NCBI RefSeq assembly: GCF_040115645.1
Contig: NC_089568.1
Span: 2,623,001 to 2,687,000, forward strand
Origin: Euwallacea fornicatus
Lineage: Eukaryota; Arthropoda; Insecta; Coleoptera; Curculionidae
DNA: 64,000 nucleotides
Direction: 5' to 3'
Below the pieces are notes generated by a model. It made no database searches. It was not told the origin of the DNA and worked only from the letters and a program-made list of their open reading frames with translations. Below are positions 21,839 through 32,214 of this stretch, one piece after another; the stretch's first letter is position 1; each line of letters opens with the position of its first letter. A program made the position numbers and the translations under genes.

Positions 21839-21844
21839 AATAAA
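21839..21844 (+). promoter_or_regulatory. Poly(A) signal of 5NUC exon 3b
   Basis: AATAAA lies 46 bp after the stop codon of terminal exon 3b and is the first canonical signal there. This implies a 3' UTR of roughly 60-80 nt. Confidence 0.6.
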
Positions 21845-22499
21845 ATTGTTTCGAGTACATGTTTGTTTGTTTAAGCAAATTTACCGGAAATCAAAAGATT
21901 TTTTTTATTCTTCGAAATTTAAATATTGCTATTTAATTAGTAGGATATAGCAAAAATATACAATATGTAAACATTTTATATATTATTTGTATTATTTACA
22001 TGATGGATTGAACAGCTCTAATGATCACTTATAGAAATGTCTATTAGATTGGCATGCGACATATTAACTGATCCTTAATTGTCATTTGTCATCGAAAATG
22101 CAAGATGAATGGGTGGGTGAGGGGCTGAGAGGAAGGGGGAAACGAGTTGTCAAGAAAAGTGGTAGAATCGTGTAAAATGTCGACGTGTTAACCCGCTAAA
22201 GAAAACGAAAAATAATGAATTTATTAGTGAAATCGAGTATAGTAAATGGTCGTTACCGCGTAGCAAATTAATTCGACCGTTATCTAGGTTTGAGGCTAAA
22301 GAAGTGCACAATTCAATCATCGACGTCCGCAGCATATTTGTTTACATTTTTTTGAACATCTTGACGTCTTCTTGCAAATCTTTACTGAAGAAGTGGAAAA
22401 TTTCGGAATTTTAATCATAATCCTAAGCTGTGATATTTTAGATTAGTAGTCTGTAATGTATGAGCTTTCGCGATAGTAATAATCAAGTCAGACACGAAA
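21845..22499. other. 5NUC-Pgant intergenic region
   Basis: This short AT-rich gap lies between two genes on the same strand. The second half must hold the Pgant promoter and 5' leader. No conserved coding segment or repeat was recognised. Confidence 0.6.
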
Positions 22500-25400
22500 A
22501 TGTTATATGGGAAACTTAAGATCCACACTTGCAGGGTCATCCTGCTCACCTCTTTAGTGTGGTTTCTGGTGGACGTAGTTATACTAAGTTTTTATTCGGA
22601 CTGTTTGGGTGGTTCCTGTAACCAGAAGACCCCACAACCAGAGGCTTTGGTTGATGACGGCAAGGACTATGACTCTGCATTCGGAGAGAATAGAATCGAT
22701 GAAATACAACCCCAAAGGTAAGTAAAAAGCTTATTTAAATCTAGGTGACTATTAAAAGATTAAGACTTTCCATTGGTTTTCATAAAAATAATAAATTAGG
22801 AGGCAGATAAGTGAATTATTAAGATGTTTGTGGTAATGTATGCCTCCTTATCTTGGAATGTTGTGTTTGGATTATTGAAGTAATACATATTTCAATTTGG
22901 TAAGTTTTCACACAAATTTGTGGCTCATGTTTATTAAAAAATGATCTGTAATTAACTAATGTTAAAGTAGGCTGAAACAGAAATTTAATGGCTGTGGTTA
23001 AAGAGAAAACTGCAGTGAAAATTTAAGCTAATTTCTCAGAATGGTAAACAACAAAGTCCTCCATTAGTTAATTGGCTAATATATAGGAGCAGATTAACAC
23101 AGCATTTTTGGTATGAAAGATATTGCTGTATGGGTGTCCCATGCTAGAGTTTATAGCAAATATCTCACAACCCTGTAGCAATTTTAGAAAAGATTTTAAT
23201 AGAAATATGTAGGGTTATGTTCGGTTACAAATAGAAATAATAACAAAAAATATGATGCTCACTTACGGAGAATGTCACAAGAATAGTCATGATAACCAAT
23301 TTTAAATCTAGGCTGGAATTTATTGGCTTACTACGAGCTAAAAAATAATCCAATACCTCTAGATCAGATATGTTGGACAGATAAAAATAAGTTATTAAAT
23401 AATAGCGTTATTAACAAGCATAATGCCCAGTATTGGTCAAACAGCAGTTCCAATTCGCATTCAGAAACACAATTCCAAACAGTATAGAAAACTAATATTT
23501 GATGTGGTATATTTAACAAATGCTTGATTGGACCTAATTTCTTTGAGGGCACATTAAATAGAGAAGTAAGTTTACAAAACATGCTAGCTGAACGTTTGGA
23601 GGATATTCTCTTTGCAGAAAGACATGACATGTTATTGCAACAGGAAGGCGTTCCACCGCATAATTCACGAATTACGACCCAATATTTGAGTGATACGTTC
23701 CCAAATGTGTGGATTAGGAATAGAGAAACTATTTGTTGGCCAACTCCATCACACGACTTAACCCCACCAAATTTCTTCTTGTGGAGTTTTTTAAAAGGAA
23801 TGGTTTATCAAACCCGTAAATTTTCTCTTTGTATTAAATTTAGCTTTCATACCCAAAAAGTGATTTTGCACATTTTAGGTATGATTTGCATTATTTTATG
23901 AACCAAATAAAAAATTAGTCAACAGAGAATAATAAATACTCTATTTCCCAGCACAAACAATGAACTTTTAAAAAAGTTGATGATCTGTGAATCCTTGATT
24001 CCCTTGTTTTTACAATGTATTTTAGTTAGATACAAAAAAAATAGTTCAAAGTTGGCAGTTAATGTTGGCGAATATGTTAATAAGTGACTGTAACACATAA
24101 CGAATAAAAAAAAATGTTTACATTTCAAAATTTCTTTGATTCGTCAAATAAATGTATCACAGGTGCTTTGCAATACATATACTTATGCAGATTTCAAGGG
24201 AAACCCTGTTCTTTACGTTCGTCCTGTCTTAAAGCTTGACCTTAAGATAGAAATGAATTTGTGAAATGGAGGGAGTGGGGATTCTAAACAAATGCCAACA
24301 ACCTTCAAATGAGGTGTTGCTAAACACTTTGATACAAAGATCGCAAACTCAAGTGATATTTGGCCAATTTAAGTTCTTTTGAAAACGTTATAACTTGATG
24401 ATATCAGAGTGCAAAAAAATTGCTTACCTAGGGTATTTTGCTCCATCTAAAGATGATTTCAGGGATTCCCCAAAAGGCAATATCCAAACCACAAAAAGTG
24501 AGGTCCAAAATGTTCATAATTGCACAATTAAAACGCGACAAATCCTTCCAAAACGAGAATATTTTAGATCTTTCCGAACTAACTTCTTTATTTTTTGCAT
24601 TTTCAAACGTTAAAAAACAAACGAACAAATAGTACTTTGATGTCAGTTAAAAATTTAGTTCCGTTTGACTTGTGGAATGACAGTTGCTTGCCGCAAAGTG
24701 ATGACGTCTTCAAGAGTATGTCTTTTAGATTTATTTTAATTTAGCACTTATTTTTCCAGCATATTAATTTTAAGTTTGTCTCCGTCAATCTTTTAGGAAT
24801 GGTCCTAGTGAATCCCAAAACGCCAATGGAATTTCGGTAACCTACCACCCTTCGGCCCTGAAGAAATGGAGAACCGCTCCAGTGGTCCTCCCCGTATCGG
24901 GCCGTCCAGGGGAAAAAGGCAAAGCAGTGCATATCCCTGCGGAACAAGACAGCTTGATGAAGGAGAAATTTAAGCTGAATCAATTCAATTTGCTGGCCAG
25001 CGATATGATATCTTTGAACAGGTCACTGCAGGACGTCAGACTGGACGGGTAAGAAGAGTTTTCTTTTTATTACTTTAAAGAAAACTTAAAAAAAAAATTA
25101 AATTGCAGAAGAAAAACGTATACACTTATTCGGCTATAAAGTAGTAATTAATTCAGGCACACGCACAATGGTTTATTTCTACGGGTATTGTGTAAAAAAT
25201 TACCACATATGTTTTTTTTTTAATATAATAATTGCGCTTATACCGCACGGTGTTATACTGGTGCTTTATTGCACCAGAAAAGGATATGTCACGGTTTAGT
25301 CTTTAATCCCTGTTGCTCAATTTATGCGGTCGTCAGTTCTGAAAGCAAAAAGGTGACGTTTTAGTCAGTGCTTTTAGGCGTTTAATTAGACCAGGATGAA

Positions 25401-28400
25401 ACCAACAATTAGCAATGCAATTTCCCAATCATTGCCCGGATCGGAATGAGTTCTTTGAATAACTGTAATTTTCGTTAGGCAAAAATTATTTTAACATTCT
25501 TCCCATTCAGGTGTAAAACCAAAGTGTACCCAAGATTGCTTCCCACTACTTCCATAGTCATAGTCTTTCACAACGAGGCTTGGAGTACGCTTTTAAGAAC
25601 TGTTTGGAGTGTAATCAATCGGTCTCCAAAGAACTTGCTCAAGGAAATTATCCTCGTTGACGATGCCAGCCAGCGAGGTAAGAGTTTGCACCTAGAATGC
25701 AAGTAATGTAAAATTGCCCTCAATTAGTCATACCCATTTAGCTTTCATTGTTTAAAATGTGCCTTTAGCTGTGAAGTAGATTAACGTGCATTGTGGTTGC
25801 ATGAGCCGTAATAACAATGACTTTTATAAGGTTGCTATGGCCTAGGTCATTATTTCTTAAGTAATATTTTATGATAATTTCTAGGCAATATATTAGTTCC
25901 TCGAATTAATGATTTAATGCTCTTAGAGTTTGTGCAACTTTTCTGTTCATATATTTCAGATTATTTGGGCAAAAAGTTGGAAAATTACGTGAAGACTCTG
26001 CCGGTGCCTGTCTACGTTTTAAGAACAGAGAAGAGGTCGGGGTTGATTAGGGCGAGATTGTTGGGGGCTGAAAAAGTAACGGGACAGGTAGGATTTGGTT
26101 GTTATTTAGCAGGATTGAACACGCCTTTTGGTTTCTCATTTTCTTTAATTTGAATTACATGAATTGAATTGATGCAGGGCTGCTTAGGATGTGTTTTGAC
26201 TTTTTTTTTTGTATTTGGACAGCGATTTTATGTGATATTCTTAGGGTTGAAACACTTCACGTTCCTACATACACCGTAATTAGCCTAAGCGTTTTTAAGG
26301 GTTTGACCAATAGAAATTACAATTCCACATCATGGACATATGTCGATTTCAAACAGAGATGTTTTGTTTTTGCGTGCAAACGTTTGTTAGTTTTGCCCAA
26401 TATTAAAATAATGAGGAAAATTGTAATCTCTCATCTCCACCATTTAACCGTTTTCAAAGTTTTCTTCTTTTGTGGGAAAAATAATACAAGATACACATTT
26501 TATAAGGCTACCGGCGTTCTTATTCATCGCCAACTCCTCGCTTTGCAAACTTCGATTCGTTCGCCAATGTGTTGCCTTACGAAACTTGTATCTTAATGTA
26601 CTCAAACCTCAGTGTTATTTTTAACAAGACAAGCTTGAAGACTGGCTTTAAAATTTTGCGAAATTCTAGTGGTGTGTTAATTTTGAAGAAGTGTATGTAC
26701 ATCTCATTTATGTTCTGTTTTGAAATACGAAACATAATTGCCATGCTCTCCTGCAGGTAATCACATTTCTGGATGCCCATTGCGAATGCACTGAAGGGTG
26801 GCTGGAACCGCTCCTAGCCCGGATAGTAGAAAACCGTAAAACCGTAGTGTGTCCCATCATCGACGTTATTTCGGATGAGACTTTTGAGTATATCACCGCC
26901 TCAGACATGACTTGGGGTGGCTTTAACTGGAAACTCAACTTCCGATGGTACCGAGTTTCTCAAAGAGAAATGGATAGACGAAAAGGGGATCGAACGGCAC
27001 CACTCCGCACCCCCACGATGGCCGGAGGCCTCTTCTCTATCGACAAAGATTATTTTTATGAAATTGGGTCGTATGATGAAGGCATGGACATTTGGGGAGG
27101 GGAGAATTTAGAAATGAGCTTCAGGGTAAGTTTTGTGATAATTTTAACATGTCGTTTCTTTCCCTTCGATTCGACTTTGAAGTATGGTCTAGGTTTGGCA
27201 ATGCGGAGGCATATTGGAGATCAGTCCGTGCTCCCATGTAGGTCACGTGTTCAGGGGTGTGTCCCCTTACACATTTCCGGGAGGGGTCAATAAAATTATT
27301 CTCAAAAACTTGGCCAGAGTGGCGGAAGTTTGGTTGGACGACTGGAAAGATTTCTACTACGTCATGAGTCCAGGTTTATTTCTCTCCTTCACTCGTTGAT
27401 TGACGTTTTGCAGCCCTATGGAAAGCTTTTGTCTATGTGTCAGTCATTGTTGGGCTTTTTTCTGATTAAATTAAAAATAGTTTTTTTTGCAAATTTACAA
27501 ACATAAATACGGTTTAGGTGTGGCAATGCGGAGGTATCCTCGAAATTATCCCATGCTCCCACGTGGGCCACGTTTTCAGAGATAAATCCCCATACACATT
27601 CCCGGGGGGTGTGTCCAAGATAGTCCTCCACAACGCGGCCAGAGTGGCCGAGGTCTGGATGGACCACTGGAAAGATTTTTACTACTCCATGGTACCAGGT
27701 TAGCCCGTTTTCATGATGATGCGGCCTCGATCGAGCTTGAATTTGTTTTGTTGATTGGGAAACCACACGCTTATTGACTAACTCCTTTTGTCTTCTTTCC
27801 ACTTACTAAAACAATCATACACTCGGTTGTGCGTAGAACATGTGAAATGAAACAGTAATGGGGCTTAGGTCTGGCAATGCGGAGGTACGTTAGAGATTAT
27901 CCCGTGCTCGCACGTCGGTCACGTGTTCCGGGACAAGTCCCCGTACACGTTCCCGGGAGGAGTCTCGAAAATTGTGCTGCATAACGCCGCTAGGGTTGCT
28001 GAGGTCTGGATGGATAACTGGAAAGAGTTTTATTATAACATGAGTCCAGGTTTGAGGATTTTCCAATTTTGCCTTGATTATTTAGGGCGATTAACATTCG
28101 GCTTTTGCCTTAGATTTGTATGAATTAACCACTAATATTAACGCGTACTTTAACATGGTTTCAAGAGATACATCTAAAGGCCATGTAGGACGTTACTTTC
28201 AAAGTGCTATCTTCAAAACGACTATTGCAGGATCGGTTAGCCTTCGTTTCTGAAACCATTTGTGATTAAAAAAAAAAAAGTTACGTAATAACTTATTTTT
28301 TTACCTAAAAATTAACATATTGGTTGCCTTCATGCAGTTGTGAACAATCTAGTTCATCAACTTATTTAATTAAAATTTTAAATTAAAGTACTAAAATTTT

Positions 28401-30336
28401 AGCCTAGCGCGATATTTCGGTCAAATGTTTTCAATGCCCTTCGATATTTAATAACGTTAAAGAGACTTCTTAAATGAATTTTACACAATTCAATGTTTTA
28501 CTAATTTAACTGAACTTGTAATACGGTCGTTTAGGAGAAGAAATAGTGCATACGTTTAAAAGGGACATCCTGTGTAATTTCGACTTTTGTTATGTACAAA
28601 TTAAATTTTAATGCAGAAGTCATTCGCCAAAGCGCTTAAAATAATACATTTAAAAACGTGCTTTCTAATCTGTATTAATCGAAATTGCGACATGTAGGGG
28701 GTATGGGGTGTATACATTATACAGATTAATGCCGAAATACCCCATGTTATACCACTTAATCATAAAGATATAACTAACCTTAACTAACCTTTATTAACAT
28801 TTAAACAATTGTGTAATGTCTCAGTATTACCATCGACCATCTTTTATCGTCGACTAAATTGTTAAACGAAACGCGGCCATTCAAACGTACATACAAATGT
28901 GTCATCATGTTCAGGTATGGATGTGCGGTGGAACCCTGGAAATCGCCACATGCTCGCACGTGGGGCACGTGTTTCGCAAATCGACCCCCTACTCCTTTCC
29001 AGGAGGCACCTCCCGTATCGTCAATCACAATAATGCCAGATTGGCCGAGGTGTGGCTGGACCAGTGGAAGGACTTCTATTATAACATCAATCCAGGTGTT
29101 TTTATTAGTTACAAGAGCTCATAGTTCCATAAAAAAATACTTGGGGCTTTCTTATAGAACTTTGAGTTTTAGTAGAAGAGTGTCACCGCACTAATTAGTT
29201 TTTTGTAGAAAATAGAAAGTTTTTCTACAATTTTAGGACGCAAATGCGCACGGTAGTCATGAGAACAACCACGGTCCACAACCACTTTTTTTTCTTGCTC
29301 AGATTCAAATATTATCTTGATGCATATTATATTTTCAGCTTTTTTTTCTATGTTATTGCACAATTGTTTATGATGTTGCATGCCAGTGCTTGAACAAAAT
29401 GGAGCTTTCTAGATTAAGTGGAATTTTAAGGTAAAAGTGTTTCAATTGGGCAGAATCATTTATTCTACCCGATTGAAATATTTATTACTTTTGTGGTATT
29501 TCATACAGCGTTTATTTTACAAATTTTTCTACAACTTAGGGGCCAGAAATGTGGAAGTAGGAGATGTGTCTAAGCGCAGAGAGTTGCGCGAACGGCTTAA
29601 ATGCAAGAGCTTCCGTTGGTATCTGGAGCACATTTATCCGGAATCGCAAATGCCTTTGGATTACTACTATTTAGGAGATGTAAGACACTAAAATCCTTTC
29701 CTTTCTCTTTAATACTACATTTTTCTTTCTTAGATTCGCAATTTAGAATCCAGACATTGTCTAGATACAATGGGTAGAAAATCCGGGGAGAATTTGGGCA
29801 TGACCTACTGCCATAACATGGGTGGTAATCAGGTTTTCGCCTATACGAAAAGACAGCAAATTATGAACGATGATAACTGCCTAGACGCCAGCAATAAAAA
29901 TGGACCTGTAAAACTGGTACGGTGTCATGGAATGGGCGGAAATCAAGCCTGGGTGTACGATGAAGTGGTAAGTTTTATAGTTTAAGACACGCAGTTTTCT
30001 GTAGTTCGGAAGTTGGTGGAAATATTAGGTCTGTCTGGGACAAAAATTGTAGACGTCCTTCACATACCTCTACAAAAAATGTACGACTTATTAGGTTTTT
30101 AGCAAACTCAACACCATCAGTTCAGGTTACTCCGGGATGTAAAAATGTTTATAATTCTCTTTTAGGATAAGACAATCAAACACGTCAACACGGGCAGCTG
30201 CCTTCAAAAACCGGACCCGAACGACATAAATCTCCCCCTGCTACGGCCCTGCAACTTTGGCGAGGGCCAGCAGTGGATCATGGAGAGTGACTTTAAATGG
30301 CAAGCTAACAATCATCATGAGGAGGAGAGGAGATAG
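22500..30336 (+). CDS. Pgant: Polypeptide GalNAc-transferase with four alternative exons
   Basis: The enzyme transfers GalNAc from UDP-GalNAc to Ser/Thr, starting mucin-type O-glycans in the Golgi. Exons: 22500-22717, 24797-25048, 25511-25677, 25960-26087, 26757-27125, one of four 181-nt cassettes (27193, 27518, 27869 or 28915), 29540-29679, 29734-29967 and 30166-30336. With one cassette the protein is 619 aa. Residues 11-33 form a type II membrane anchor. Catalytic motifs are VIVFHNEAWSTLLRT, the metal-binding DAH at 261-263 and DIWGGENLEMSFR. A ricin-type lectin domain occupies the last two exons (from about residue 486), with CLD motifs in its first two repeats and CLQ in the third. The catalytic and lectin sequence is closest, from memory, to the GALNT1/13 and fly Pgant9 group. 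Family identity is certain; the exact orthologue is not. Confidence 0.93.
23515..23825 (+). pseudogene. Degenerate DD41D-like transposase relic
   Basis: This lies in Pgant intron 1 (22718-24796). The translation reads QQEGVPPHNSR, then CWPTPSHDLTPPNFFLWSFLKGMVY. These correspond to QDGAPPH and SPDLTPLDFFLWGxLK of Tc1/mariner-superfamily transposases. Both catalytic Asp positions are substituted (Glu and Asn), with 41 residues between them. It is inactive and the termini were not identified. Confidence 0.7.
27193..27373 (+). CDS. Pgant: Pgant alternative exon 6, cassette 1
   Basis: Its 181 nt enter in phase 0 and leave in phase 1 (60 codons plus one base). It codes for residues 379-438 and begins VWQCGGILEISPCSHVGHVF. 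The second His of HVGHVF aligns with the third metal ligand of human GALNT2 (His359). The following catalytic-loop segment reads RGVSPYTFPGG. The upstream intron is only 67 bp. It is flanked by TCTAG at the 5' side and GTTTAT at the 3' side. Confidence 0.88.
27518..27698 (+). CDS. Pgant: Pgant alternative exon 6, cassette 2
   Basis: This has the same 181-nt length and phases as cassette 1, from which it is separated by 144 bp. It reads VWQCGGILEIIPCSHVGHVF, then RDKSPYTFPGG, and ends FYYSMVPG. The metal-ligand His and the PYTFPGG loop are intact. The central part (DKSPYTFPGGVSKIVLHNAA) is identical in protein to cassette 3, suggesting a recent duplication of that pair. It is flanked by GTTTAG and GTTAGC. 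Confidence 0.88.
27869..28049 (+). CDS. Pgant: Pgant alternative exon 6, cassette 3
   Basis: The third 181-nt copy lies 170 bp after cassette 2 and has the same phases. It reads VWQCGGTLEIIPCSHVGHVF, then RDKSPYTFPGG, and ends FYYNMSPG. It differs from cassette 2 mainly at both edges, such as DNWKEFYYNMSPG against DHWKDFYYSMVPG. It is flanked by GCTTAG and GTTTGA. All catalytic-loop residues conserved in the family are present. Confidence 0.88.
28050..28914. other. Spacer between Pgant cassettes 3 and 4
   Basis: This 865-bp AT-rich intronic spacer is far longer than the other spacers (144 and 170 bp). I see no degenerate fifth cassette and no mobile element. It is a candidate place for splicing-control RNA structures, but none was identified. 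Confidence 0.5.
28915..29095 (+). CDS. Pgant: Pgant alternative exon 6, cassette 4
   Basis: The fourth 181-nt copy lies 865 bp after cassette 3 and is the most divergent. It reads VWMCGGTLEIATCSHVGHVF, then RKSTPYSFPGG, and ends FYYNINPG. TLEI.TCSHVGHVFRK.TPY.FPGG resembles the GALNT1/13 version of this segment, so it may represent the ancestral cassette. It is flanked by TTCAG and GTGTTT. The intron to exon 7 is 444 bp. Confidence 0.88.
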
Positions 30337-30600
30337 GGCCGCCTCCCAGCGACCACCTAATTATTGTGATAAGTGAAGAGTGCGTGTCGAAACTTATAGT
30401 TCCTCGGGCGTATGTAAAGTAAAGAGTCAGAATGTATTTCATTTTTTAGCCACACATATCTTTAGTAGCATTTTCGATGCGCGAAGATTGTCACAACATT
30501 CCTGTTCAGTATTTACTACTGTTTGTTGCGCAGATTCGAAAAGACAGTAATATCGATGTATATTAAGCTGACTGCCATTGTACATAATGTTTATAATTAA

Positions 30601-30612
30601 GGGGGGGGGGGG
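30601..30612 (+). repeat. Poly-G run in Pgant 3' UTR
   Basis: A run of about 12 G, followed by AGGG, interrupts otherwise AT-rich 3' UTR sequence downstream of the Pgant stop. Confidence 0.8.
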
Positions 30613-30744
30613 AGGGTATATGTGACAGCAAGAGAGAGAATTTTAGTAGTCGAATAACGAGTCTTCCTCAAAAGTATATAATGTAGTCTTCGATTCGGCA
30701 ACACTGCTTTATCCTAGCTAATTAGACAATATAATTGCGAGAGA

Positions 30745-30750
30745 AATAAA
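30745..30750 (+). promoter_or_regulatory. Candidate Pgant poly(A) signal
   Basis: AATAAA occurs about 410 bp after the Pgant stop codon. It is a plausible end for the plus-strand transcript before the convergent Nprl2 gene. Confidence 0.5.
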
Positions 30751-32188
30751 GTGCTTAACCGGACCAATGAGGCGGCCAAATCCGTGTTGTCAGATCGACC
30801 AATAACGTGTACTATTTAGATCTGTTAGGAGATTTTTTAGAGATATTTATGAAAATGCCAGGTGACAGGTTTCTATCGCGAAAACCTTTACTAACCATAT
30901 CATAATCGCCAGCCTAGCAATATCGAAACGATAAAATATAGGTGATATTTTTTAGTTGGTTCCGAGAAGAGAGGCCAAGTACCACCAGTCTCGCCGTGAT
31001 TTGATTTGTTTTTGTACAGGGTTATATGTCTAATGGATGGAGGTACGTAAGGGCTAGATGAGCGTTGGTGGAGAGAGGGGGAAAGTTTGTTATCGGTTGT
31101 TACTACAATAAGGCGAGCATGCAAAATCACAAAATTTGAAGTGTGCTTGGGGTTTCTAAAGTTCTAGATTCTTTTTATTGTGTGAAAGTAAGCTGCTTTT
31201 AAATAACCTGTCATCTATCACCAACACGTGCGATGAGGTGGTAGTTGCGCATTAGTATTGAATATTTCCCTCGACAACTTAGTTGAAGTGTTTTTAATTT
31301 TCGCCTATTATTTATCAGAAAACACAATGAAAATGTCTACTTTTGAAATATATAACACTGTATCAATCCCGAGCATACTTCTTTGCCTCAGCAGGAAAAG
31401 CAGTTCTACTAACTTAAAAATACTTTTTATAGCCTATAATACTATATGAACAAAATAGAGCAAATACTATAAGGAATAGGAAAACTAGAAGAAACCAGTG
31501 CTTTTTAGAGGCTCTGATGTAATAAGCAATATTAGCGATTAAAACTAAAACCTCTTACCAACATTAGAGGCTTTAGTTTTAGAATTAAAGCCCTCAGCGT
31601 GATAATTTTATCGACCCTGTATAGACTAGACAAATAACTGTATAATGCTCAGCATTTTTACATTTTGTTAAACCCCGTATTGGTTAACTTTTTTTACCAA
31701 TTGGGTCTAATTTACAGCATATTTCTGAAACAATTTAGAAATATGGTTTTTTAAAAATGTCAAATCGGGCCATTTTAGCATTTATTTTAAGTAATTTTTA
31801 TCAATTTCCATTCCAAGAATGGAACTTTTATGAACAAATCATATCCGTTGAGTGCATTTTGAGGCATCATCATTTTATCACTTTATTTTTGTTACTAATT
31901 GCCTCGAATGTCCTCAATTCTTCATCAGGGAGGGAGTTTAAGACAGCTGGCTTATTAAGATTTCGGCTAATTTTTATAGAATATTGCAAATATCCCTCCT
32001 TGTAAAATAAATCGACATATCGTGAAAAGTGACAAAACATTTAGTTCACGTTTTTCGTATATTGTTTCTATTTTTGTTGTAAAATATTTAAATTTGTTGA
32101 TTTACATAAATTAGGCTAGGTGGTGGTGCAATCCAGCTTATTCTAAACAAAAGATTAATATAAGACAATTTAATATTAATGAATTTCC
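30751..32188. other. Pgant-Nprl2 convergent intergenic region
   Basis: No gene was recognised in this space between two convergent genes. A small imperfect hairpin lies near 31542-31580 (ACTAAAACCTCT against AGAGGCTTTAGT). Single TACAGGGTG-type ends occur near 31614 and 31672, suggesting fragments of dispersed repeats. Confidence 0.5.
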
Positions 32189-32194
32189 TTTATT
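32189..32194 (-). promoter_or_regulatory. Nprl2 poly(A) signal
   Basis: AATAAA on the minus strand lies about 20 bp after the Nprl2 stop codon, predicting a very short 3' UTR. Confidence 0.6.
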
Positions 32195-32214
32195 TATCAC
32201 AGTCACTAACAGTA

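Noticed and set aside
28801..29194. Reading frames overlapping Pgant cassette 4 in other frames and on the other strand
   Set aside because: They are shadows of the conserved cassette; only the frame giving VWMCGG...FPGG has family homology.
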